Positions 47,601 to 59,500 of a stretch of 64,000 bases of DNA are shown piece by piece. Source of the stretch: Trematomus loennbergii (lineage: Eukaryota; Chordata; Actinopteri; Perciformes; Nototheniidae); NCBI GenBank assembly GCA_012861695.1, contig JAAOOA010000011.1, positions 1,676,501 to 1,740,500 of the forward strand. The letters are read 5' to 3'. The notes under the pieces are model-generated. The model was not told where the DNA came from. It worked only from the letters and a program-made list of their open reading frames with translations, and searched no databases. Made by a program: the position numbers and the translations under genes. Positions within the stretch are counted from its first letter, which is position 1. Every line of letters starts with the position of its first letter.

Positions 47601-50600
47601 TCAGTCTGAAATGAATTATTTGACACCCTAAGATGTGCACAGATCTTTCACAAGGCGTGAACAAATGACAAAGTAACGTTCCAATTGTAATATATGCAGG
47701 TGGTAATATGAGCTGTACCGTGCTATGTGTTTGTGCCCCTCTTCACCTTAAATGATTTCAACTTAGCTAAAAAACAAATAATACATATATATGTAGTGCA
47801 AAAGTTTGTTTTGCAGGTATGGTTTAGAAATGTTCAAAGTACATAATTATTCTCATTACACATTTTCAACGTGGTCAAGAGGGGGTACACACATTGTGAC
47901 AGCACTACAAGTGTGAGTGAGACCGCTGATCACTAACTGGATTCACTCTGCAGGGCAGGAGGACACAGGACACCGTTAAATGGACCAATAAACATATTTC
48001 AGGTCAGATGGATTCAATATGGATTTAAATGGGATTTGGTACCGAGGGACAGACAGAGCCCTCCTCTGAATCCAGTTAACATCTTTCAGTTTATGTTAGT
48101 TGAGATGTTAGTGATGATTATTCAAAACTAGTAACCAGCTTTCTGGTAATCAGGGTGGAAATATAAAACCGCAGTGCCCATTAGGGTTAGGATTAAAGGA
48201 GGGTCTCTGGGTCTCAAACTGCGCAGTTTTTGTAATGAATTGAAACGTAAAAGTTCTCCAAGTCTACATTTTACCAGAATGTAAATTGCATGGTTGCAAC
48301 TATTTAAATGTATCATGAAAGAAAAGGCCCTTATCCAATAGGCCCGTCATTCTGAATAAACCTTTACAGTAACGCAGGCGGATTGAGACTCAGATTCCTC
48401 CTGTCCTCATTCAGAGGATGAACATGCACAGCTGATCAGCACACAGAGGCAGAGACAATACTGACAGAACAGCTGCTGACATTCCCAATCACATCACAGC
48501 CTAGTAATGTGAGTTAGCTACTAAGCCAAATGAGTTTCAGACAGCCACTAAGTGAGAGCTGATTAACACGCTAAGTGCAGTGACTGCTTGGCTTGCATCT
48601 ACTGTCTGAAATACCTGTGGCTTGTAGTGAAGAAAGAACATACATGTGGACATCGATCGGTTAACATGCATAGGGGTTGTGTTCAGCGGGACATGATTTG
48701 TCCCCGACTGGATACAATTTAGTGTCCCATGATGCCTCAGGATTTCCATGATTGGGTAAGAAGTGGGGGATGGTAATAATGGATGTCATGTTCACAGCAT
48801 GGCTTGTTTACGAAAAAGCATTCCCAACAACAGAGCAAAGCTGAAAACATGCTCTGATAGAAGCCACATCTTGTTGTCATGACAACCTGTCTTCACATAC
48901 AAGTGCAGCTGATGCCATGGGGTCGATTAAAGACATAGCCAAAGTTAGTCCCTGCTGCTTGGACCCTTCCCTGTTCCCTCCATCCCACAGAACCAGTCAG
49001 TAAAGAAAACACAAACAGTAAGGGGGGGGGGGGGGTGCTGACTGGCAGGTGGGAATGTGCAGGGTGGGGGTGCCGTTGCAACCTTACCGGGGCTTGCGGC
49101 CTGTCAGCCTGAGACAGCAGTCATAGAGCAGGGCGGGCAGCGTGTGGCTGAGCGCCGTCCAGCACTGATTAGTAAAGGGTTGGAGCGCAGATTGACATTG
49201 GGCCTTCTGAAGGCCTGCTCTAAGGGATTGGTCTTGAAGTTCATGTTTATACAGTACTCTGTAGAGAGAGACATATGACAGGACAAGGAGGACAGAGAGG
49301 ACGAGATGAAGGTAAGGCTTGTTTCCTCCTCTTCTGATAAAGGCACAATGCAGCCCTTAGTGAGGGCTTGACCCCTGCTGTCATTGTAACAGAATGATAT
49401 ATGAATGGCTCCAGACATTTAAATATCTGGATCTTAACATTATTTGAAAATGGCAACTTGGGTTGGGTTCCCAAAAGCATGTTCATTCTGAAGTCCAACA
49501 TAGTCCATGATGATAGACTAAGATGCCCTCAGTGCTGACAGTTTGGGAACCCAACTGAGGATATCAACATTGTAAATAGCAAGCTGTAAAGAGTGCAGAA
49601 CCCAGCAGTGACTCTGGTGTGAGAGCAGCTGGGTTATACACTCTTCAACTGCCAACACAACTGCACACAAGCATCATGTAACACATTAGCATCGCAGTTA
49701 GGCTACTACACTACAGGAAAGTGACAGACTAAAGCAGCAGAGGTGTGTGGGCGTGTGAGGGGCGTTTGGCATTAAACAGCAGAGGCGAGACACGTCCAAG
49801 TCGGCGATGATGAGGTTACCTGGGCTCTCGTCCAATCAGCCTGAGGTACAGATCATAGAGGAAGGCCGGAGCCTTGTGGCTCACGGCGATCCAGTACTGA
49901 TTGATAAGGTGATTGGATGTTAGATTAACATTGGGCCGACGGAAGGCCTGCTCAAGGGGGTTCCTCTTGAATGTGGATATTACATGGTACTCTAAGAAAC
50001 ACAAGGTTACAGTTACACACATGTTTATATGCCTGACTGGAAGCTTCAGCACTGCTTCCCCAATCATTATATACCTCACATCTGATAAGCTTATGTTTGA
50101 CTCTACAGATAACCCAAATGCTAGCATATCATGACCATCATTGTGTAGTTCACAGGACATCAACTAAATAAACAGCAATCCAATATAAAACCACCAGATT
50201 TAACCAACTATTCAATTCATCTAATACTCCTCTGATGCTGCGCACATATAGTACTTGAGGTTCACAAAGGTATTCATTATTGGCAAAACAATTCCACCGA
50301 CTGATAACACCTGTTCAGCAGACGGAGTCCAGGGTCATTGCAATGTACTTTAGTCAGCTACTGTACCCATGGTGCTTAGGCAGACCTGCTGTGGGATTTG
50401 ATAGTAACCTCCTGAACAGCTACTCAAATGTACCTTGTGGTCAACTATAGTTTATTCCATTTCTTCCAACCACTGAAGTTAACATTGTATATAAAAACCC
50501 ATGTGCACATCTGGAGGCTGAAGGAACACAGTCAAAGAGTTCAACTTTGAATCAATAAGACTGTGTAGGCAGTAGTTATGCACTTTCCAGACAACATGTG

Positions 50601-53600
50601 TTCTCATCCTGAACCCAACATCATCTCTCAGACTTCAACTCTTCCTGTAGCCACTCCGAAGGATGCATCCATTAATGCGTATCCTAAATGAGGTAAACAC
50701 AGCATCACTGTGTACACGGCTGAACAAGAGAAGTTATGGCTGCACTTTATAGTAAACCCTAAAACTAAAAGATAAATAAACTCAGTTCAGGTATCAATCT
50801 ATGAATGTAGATGACTAAACGGCAAGAATGTGAATAATCACCTACTATGTGTTTCTTCTGTGGGTAGGATCCACATAATGACCCGGCTATAAAGCAGGAT
50901 CCATAGGGTACGACTGAACCCAAGCTCTTAGTCTGGGTGTGCCAGACAGTGGATCATATTACAACCAGAGTATGTCATTAACAGTAAGGCCTTTACACAG
51001 GCTGTGTTTAGCAGAGAGAAAGAGGAATCATACCAACTTCCCCCCAGCGGAACGGGTTGATCCCTCCGGTGGTGCAGTTGTACACCATGATGTTTTTAGA
51101 CCTATGGAGGTAATAGTTCAGGGAATAGTTTAATTTGACTGCACATTAACATTTAATTCCAAACGTATCCAGAAGATGTGTGAGACAAGTGTATCTCCAA
51201 CCTTTTGAGTGTCTGAGATCCAGAGTACCAGGCAGCAGCCAGCGTGGCGTTGATGACCACGTCCACCGGCACCAGGTCCGCCACCGCATCATTGGACGCT
51301 CTCATCGTACGCAGGATCCCCTTACCAGCCTGCAGGGGGCCACACAAAGAAACTGTAAACTAGTCATGAAACAGAAATCTAGCATCATGATCACAGGGCT
51401 CTCCAACGGCCAACCAGTGTGAGAGGGAGTAGGATTACCCTCTCACTTTGGATTTAGTTAGCTTAGATCAGGGCTTCTCAAACTCCGGACCAAGGTCTGG
51501 ATCCGGACCGAACTGCAAATCAATCCGGACCGAACCCTGTGTCCCAAAATAAAAAATAAATAAATAAATTCTGATTCTGATAAATTAATGTACATCATTG
51601 TGTACGCGCGTCTTGTGTCTGACGCATTGTGAGAATGAACGTGCATATATATTTACTTGTGTGCGCGAGCGTGACACGCATTGCAGACCGCAAGTTAACC
51701 GCAAGTTTACCTTGACTTTCTAATGCTTCTAATGCCTTTTTTGCCGAGGTTCAAGGCATTGGCTACAGTGCCATTTCTCCCACTAGTTCAAGCCACCATA
51801 CTGTATGTATGTATTGAATGTATGTGTGTATATTATAGGGGCGCCGTTTGCCGACAGGCAAGGCAGGCAAGGCAGGCGGACCAGAAGTGGGGCCCCAAAG
51901 AAGGTAGATTAAGAAGGTCCACAGCAACGACAACATGAAACACCCTTTAATTTACTGCAACGACACGTCGGGAAACCCCCATGCATAGAGTGCCGTAAGA
52001 AACATTTTCTTAATTTCAGTTTCGTTGCTCCGCTCCGGGGGGGGGGTGACTTTACTGGCATTGATCCGGACCAGTGACCTTGTATAAAGTTCACAAGTGG
52101 ACCTTTAATAAAAAAGTTTGAATTCCCCTGGCTTAGATATTATTTATTTTATGACTGCTCTGTGACATAATGTGAGCGGCAGATAAAAGAACGGCTGCAG
52201 TAAGGGCAGTCAGAGGTGGGAAAAGTACTCAGATCTTGTACTCAAGTAAAAGTACCAGAGTGTAGGAATACTCTGTTACAGTAAAATTCCTGCATTCAAA
52301 ATGTTCCTCAATAAAAGTAGAAAAGTATTATCATCAAATAAGTGAAAGTAGCGACAGTAAAAGTAGTCATTGTGCAGATTGGTCCATTTCAGAATAATAT
52401 ATATGATATGTTTTATAATGATTGATCATGAAAGTGTTCTCAAAGCTGGTAAAGGTGCAGCTAGTTTGAATGACTTTGTATACTGCAGGGTAGCTTGTGG
52501 ATTTACTCCAGGTGGAACTAAAGTCTGATTTAACACTTGATTATATTTCACATCATTCATCCACATCTGTGAAGTAACTAAAGGTATTAAATACATGTAC
52601 CATTCACCTCTGAATTGTAGTGGGGTAGAAGAACAAAGTAGCAAAACATTGAAATACTCAGGTAAAGTAAATCTGAAAATCGTACCTAAGCACAGTACTT
52701 GAGTAAATGTACTTAGTTACTCTACACTACTGCTTGTTTCACATCTAGCAGAAACATTAGCACTCATTTGGAGCCGTTTCAGATGACCTCACACATGAGA
52801 GTCAGTCAGTATACTCTCTTTGGACTACGCTCAGCTTGTTACTTTCAACCTCTGATGACTTTGTGAACTGCTTTTGTTAGCCCGCTAGCTCCACAGTTTA
52901 TGTTTACACACCACACCCTCACCATTTCCTGTACCTCCTGACATGGCACATTTCTCCAGGAGGACTCTGCTCAGAGTGTGCCAGCAAACAGCAGCATTAA
53001 ACAGGCCCACTAAAAGAGACACACCACAGAGAACTCTGTCATTTTTAAAACAGGTGTGTCTGTCAATAGGCGCGTTCACACCGGAGTTCTTTTATCCGTA
53101 CTTTTCCCGTTTAGTTCCGTTAGTGCCTGTAATTTTGCCTTCACACCAAAAAGAGTACTTAGTTCCGAGAACTTTTACCCCCGTTTGTAGTGCCTGCTAG
53201 AGAGGTGGTACTATCCTGGGGAGAAAAAAGTACCTATTTCGATTGGCTGGGTGAATTGCAAACCACGCCCCGTAAAACTCTGAAAAGTTTTGTGAAGCCG
53301 CCATTGTATTTGCTGGCATTAGCATTATTAGCATTAGCATTCGCCCAGCGCACAAACGAGAGAGACTAACTTATAGCAACACAAAATAAAACATGGGAGC
53401 GGTGGAGATGAGGAGGTGTCGGCGTTCTGGCGATTTCGTGAACTTCAGTAGAAGCTGCTGGGAGTCAGCAGCTTCTACTGAAGCCAGTCCCCAACTCCGG
53501 GGACTACCGGCGGGGACTCCGGGTGGCAGTATACACCGTGAAGTGGTTTGCGGCCTGCCAGTAAACCCAAAGCAGAAGAAGAGAAGTGACGTCAGCGGCT

Positions 53601-56338
53601 CATTTGCGTAATCTCCCTCAGGGAACTTATTCCGGTGTGAACGCGATCTGTACTAAGTGCCATGGGGTAATCAGTGCCGGCACTTAGTACGGTAAAGTAC
53701 TTGGTGTGAAGCGGCTAATGGAACATCTGAAGCACGTTAATCAGTCATTAAGACAGGTTCAGGCTGCAGTAGATATTTTAGGATTTAATCCTACGTAGAT
53801 AAGGCAGCTGCATTTGTACATCATCTTTCCTGGTGCAACTTTGTGTCATAAACAACCTCTGGCCTAATACTTATATATAGTTGTGATTCTCAGGAGGACA
53901 AACCTAACATCTGACAAACCCATAACCTGACAGACTGATTCAAAGTCATACACACTAACATATGTAACTCTCTGATAATGTGATTGATGTTCCATTTCAA
54001 ATCAGTAACAACTGTACTTCCTCAGGCATCGGGAGGAGGGTCATGTCAAGAACACCAGCAGGCATGAGTCTGCTGCAGGAGCTCAGCTGAGTCTGCTGCA
54101 GGAGCTCAGGCTGAGTCTGCTGCAGGAGCTCAGGCAGTACACTAGTACAAGTTCAACAGGGCAACTTAAAAAACAGCGACCCCCCTAACTGCACGTTTTC
54201 ACATCCATGTGGGTCCTTTCAGTGAGTGATGCAAGGAATGATGTCTATTTATCATTCTTTCTTTCTTTGCAGTGGAGCTGGGCTACCATGCTTTACTGAA
54301 ACAATTCATCTTTCTATAAATCGATAAAAACAATGATACGGTTTCTGTCAGTACTTACGGCAATGAAGATTCCACTAGGTCCGTTGAAGTTATCAATCCA
54401 ACCCTGAGAGAGCAGTCAGAGCAGAGGAGCTTCACATTAGAACTGAAACCATCAGCTGTTTAATCAACAGGAATTCATCTAGACATTTTTGTTTTTTTAG
54501 TTACCAAATGACTTGCAATTGTAATTTGAACTATGTTGCTGCATTTGCTGGCTAAACTGTCTTATATGCAAGGAACTGCTGGATTTATTTACGGTTTGTA
54601 TGATAATACAATTATAATATTCACGTTCTGTATGCTTTAGCCTGTGGTTACTATCAGTGCAAGGCTTCATCTTGATGGATGCATATATACATTTAAACAC
54701 TTTCATGAGCGGGACTATTAAAATATTATGTTGTGTGTTCAATACACACAAGAAAACAGGTCCACTTTTGTGCTACCTCTGTTCACCATTGTGAAGTGGA
54801 TAAATCATTGTTTCAAACTACCTATAACGCACGTGACGCTGAGCCCTGTCAACATGACCTTGTTTTACAAAGCTAAGCTAATACAAACACCTTAACATTA
54901 CATTACATGTTAGACGCTTTTCTCCAAAGCGACTTACATACTCAATACTGTGGACAATCCCCACAGGAGCAATTTGTCTCAGGGACACAACGACATGCTG
55001 ACTGCAGTGGGGTTTGAACCTGTGACCATCTGATCCCCATACCAAGGCTCTATCCACTGCGCCACACGCCTCCACCTTAACACCTTTAAATGAACACAAT
55101 CCTACTGCAATATTCAGGAGATTTTGAAAACACAGAAAATAGCAAGAGCCCTAAAGTTGGTATAAGTATTATGGTTTTCCCTTCCTTAGTACATTTTAAT
55201 ATCAGAACTAAAGTTAATCTGTGGTGTAGTGGAACATTTCATTCAACAGTAACTCTCTCCCTGACTCCAGGTGAATCACATCCTGACACAGCAACACAAC
55301 ACCAGCAGGCTGGGTGACTCACAGGGAAGGGCTCCTTCCAGCTGGCCCCCACGATGGAGGGTCTGACGATGGCCACGTTCAGGTCTCCGGCCTCCTGCTG
55401 CACCATGTATTCAGCCAAGGCTTTGGTGAAGGTGTAGGTGTTGGGACGCTCCCCGATGAGTTTGGGAGTCAGAGCAGACACCAGCTCATCATCCATCCAG
55501 CTGGACAAAGTGAAAAATAAATTAAGTTATTTATTAAACCAAAGACAGTTTTAATATGGAGCAATACAAATGTGTCTTTAATCGCAGGAAATAAATGAAA
55601 AAATAATATGGTGATTGTACTGCCAAGCTTAAAGGTGGGGTATGTCATTTTGGAGAAACCAGCTCGAGTGCGCTATCATTTGAAAGTACACAACCGGAAC
55701 AAATGGCTCTTCCTTCAGACTTCGAGATGGAAGGCTGACAGGCAGGTAGGCCATCCAGTTATTTTAGCTGGGCCGGCTCAGATGATTGGTCGTGCTTTTT
55801 ACAGCGCCACGGCTTCCACAGATGACATTTTATTATGTATTTATTGTCAAAGCACTTAATGTATTCATTGCTATCGGGATGTTAAGAGCATTCCATGGAA
55901 TAGAACAAAAAGTGTTTCTGAAATAAATTACATACCCTACCTTTAAGGCACTGCGAGGAAGAGATAACAATTTATCTGGATTTCAGGCGCAATCTATACA
56001 AAACTCAAAACCTCAAATGTCTAACTCAGTAGAAGCCATTATCGTTGAACCATGAACACTAGTACAAAATGTGGTCCAAAAATGTCACAGTGATAATTCA
56101 GGGGATTATTAAGGCCATTGCCAACTTGCATAGCAATCTATTCAGTAGTTATTCAAATACTTCATCAAGAGCAAAGTGGCGGACAGATGCCGCTGAAGAG
56201 TCCATAAAGGTTAACGTTTTCTTTCTTAAAGTTCTTATTTGTGTTTTTTAAGAATAGTTCAGGAGAAATCATTGACGTTTCTGAAAGAGCATACATATTC
56301 TACACACACCACACCACACACACACCAACACACACACA

Positions 56339-56385
<47 letters not shown>

Positions 56386-56492
56386 CACACACACAACACA
56401 CACACCACACACACACACACACACACCAACACACACACACACACACACAACACACACACACACACACCACACACACACACACACACACAACA

Positions 56493-56531
<39 letters not shown>

Positions 56532-59500
56532 ACAATACTACCCACACCTAAGTATGTATTACTCGTTGTGTATTTTGGCCACACTTGGTATTTGGTCATT
56601 TTTTCCTTGTCTTACTTCAAAAACTCTCTTCTGTCTGTATAAGTGACTTTGTACTTGTCCTCACCTCTCCTGTAATCACTCAACCACTGACCTTTGGATC
56701 ACAATGTCTAAAAGTGACATGTTATTGAACAGGTAACAGAGTAAACAGTGTGTGTTACATTCAGTGTGTGCCAGTTTGTCTCTTTAACTTCATCAACACG
56801 AGATGAAAGGTCTTTAATGGACTTCATTTTCACAAAATCGTTAATAAGCCGTTTAATGAGCTGAATTAATGTTAAGATGGATTACTAATTAAAACATTAA
56901 ACTGCATGAATTTGGATGTGAAAACCTTTTCCACTCCACGCAAAGAAAGGCATCACATTCCAGTCTATGAGTAAGAGGTCTTACTTCAAACCACTCTGCA
57001 TCAGACGGGAATACATCTCACAGCTAAAGGTCCATTTTGTTTCATTCATTCCACAGTCAAACTCAGCATGTTTGCACATATATATCCAGGCTACCTTTCT
57101 ATACATACATCCCTCAGAAACCTGCACTCCCTCTGCACTCCCTCTGCACTCCCTCTGCACTCCCTCTGCACTCCCTCTGCACTCCCTCTGCAGGCTTCTA
57201 ACCCTTTACTAATGACTGGCAGCCTGAACAACATTAGTGCTACTAAAGCAGCCTTTACTCTCCGGCCCTGCTAAGCTGGCATGATCAGTGTATCACCGAC
57301 ACTAACCTTCTCGGTACATTCTTACTGGCTTTTTATGCATCCAAAGAGGAAATGTAGAGTCCCTTTGAAAAACTTGCCCCATAAACCCAATCTACTGTGA
57401 ACTGAGGACACAATAGAGCACAAACACATCTGTGTGGAGAAACAAGCATCACCACAGCTGATCAGACCAACTTACTCCAGAGAATCGATGAGTCTGCGGT
57501 AGTCTACGGGGGGGGTGTACACGACCTCCTCAATGAGCTCTCGGTCACAGTTGGCGTAGGCTGTGGAGACATGAAGGAAGACCTCCAGATGCTTCATCCT
57601 GTGGGCCAGGGCCAGCATCTTCTGAGTGGCCAGCACATTCAGCTGCATCGCATCTCTGAGGGGGGGGGGGGGGGGGAGACGGTTACGTTTAATCTAACTG
57701 ACCCAACAGTACGTCTGGGGGGGTTAAAGACAAACATTTTGGAGTCTGTCGAAGCTTATTTCTCTAGCTAGGATGTTGTTAGCCTAGCTTAGCATCAACA
57801 AGTGAAACATCTACCAGAAGCTCTCTAGCGTACTAGCTACCACATTATATCTAATTTGTTACACAACAATTAAAACAGCAATGTAAAAGTCACATTGTGG
57901 ATCCATTTCATGAACAATAGTCAGGGAGTCCCAAAGTCTTGTCGCAGTGAGATTGCCAGCTTTGGTCATGCCTTTACAGAGATCAGGCCACCACTGAGTG
58001 AATGAGCGCTGTAGCTGCAGACGCTGCACAAAGGGACTGTTTGTTACGCAATAGCTCCAGCATTTACTCTAACCCCACCTTAAACCACGCTCTCTTAATG
58101 TGTGTACCGTTTAAACAAACGAGATACAACATGTAAACTGGTGAGCTTCAGATGTGTTGGTGGGTACATTTTTCCTCTCTGGAAAGAGCTGGAGCTGCTT
58201 CCCCGTGCTTTAAGTCTCCAAGCTAAGCTAGGCTAATCACATCCTGACTCCATGCTTCAAATGGATCTTTATTAAGGGGATATTCAGGTTTTCTTTCTAG
58301 TGTTGGTATACAATGACACACATGGGCCTGAAATACACACACATGCACAAACCTACAATTGATATACATGCACAGATGAAGAGTTGGTAGAGCGAAGAGG
58401 CTGTCAGTCCACACTATTTTTGGTCGGATAGGGAATCGAACCAGCGACCCTTCGGTTCCCAAGCCAAGTCCCTACAGACTGAGCTTCAGCCGCACGAATG
58501 CACACACGAATGCACACACGAATGCACACACGAATGCACACACGAATGCACACACGAATGCACACCTCCTTCACCAACATACTTATTTGCCCAAATGTTG
58601 AATTATTTCTTTAAATACAATTTTCAGTACAATTATTTTTTGCCAGACTGACATAAGATACACAGATGGCATCAAACGTGGCTGCCAAAAAACTCCTTCA
58701 AAAGTAATTGAGTTGCTTTCCAAACACAACCCTACATGTCTCAAAGGTTTTAGGTTAACATTGTGAGTGTTTGGTTCACAGTAATAAAGAACATGTGCCA
58801 ATTTGGTGACAAATATTTCTGTGTACTTCTAACTTAAGAGAGAACGATCTCTTGAAACCATGTTGTTTTCTCACTGCTAAGTCAAGCAAACACTCATAAT
58901 CAGTTCTTCATTTGACTGCGAAAACACAACAGATAATGAACTATGAACAACTGTACCAAATGTATAAGTGGAGAAAGAAACACATTGATAAAGACCTGCT
59001 TAACCATCTGGGAGAAATAGCCAGGACAAAACATTTCCATATCCAAAGAGATAGGTAAAGGAAAATGAGCAACATGAACAGGGCTCACTTGAGCGGCTCG
59101 TTGAAGCGGATGGTGGCGGCGCAGTGGAACACGATGTTGACGCGGTCGGCCAGGACGCTCTGGTCCTCTTCGCTCAGGTCCAGCCCGGGCCGGATCAGGT
59201 CGCTGCTCACGGCTGTGATCTTCTCTGAGAAGCTTGGCTGCTCGTCCTGCAGTCTTTCAAACAACTGAATGGGAAAATTATGAAATCAAAAACACTTCTT
59301 ATAACTGTACAGCTATAAATAGTAAAGTATAATTTGGCATTTGAATAATGTGGCATTTGTGGTATTCAGCAGTTATTTAGAGTACAGTGCAACGTTTTCA
59401 AAGTTCCATTTGTTTGCCAACTATTTGTAGTCTCAGTGTTGAACAGCTGATGGCAGAATGCACTACTGTTCACTAAACTGATCTCAGCTCTTTACGTATA

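Noticed and set aside
45935..47609. Long overlapping ORFs (up to about 500 codons) in all frames across the minisatellite
   Set aside because: The 28-bp unit rotates through all three phases and has no stop in any, so every frame is open on both strands. No start context, splice signal or domain supports a protein.
56239..56646. Thr-His and Cys-Val rich ORFs near 56.3 kb
   Set aside because: Microsatellite translation within a FAR1 intron.
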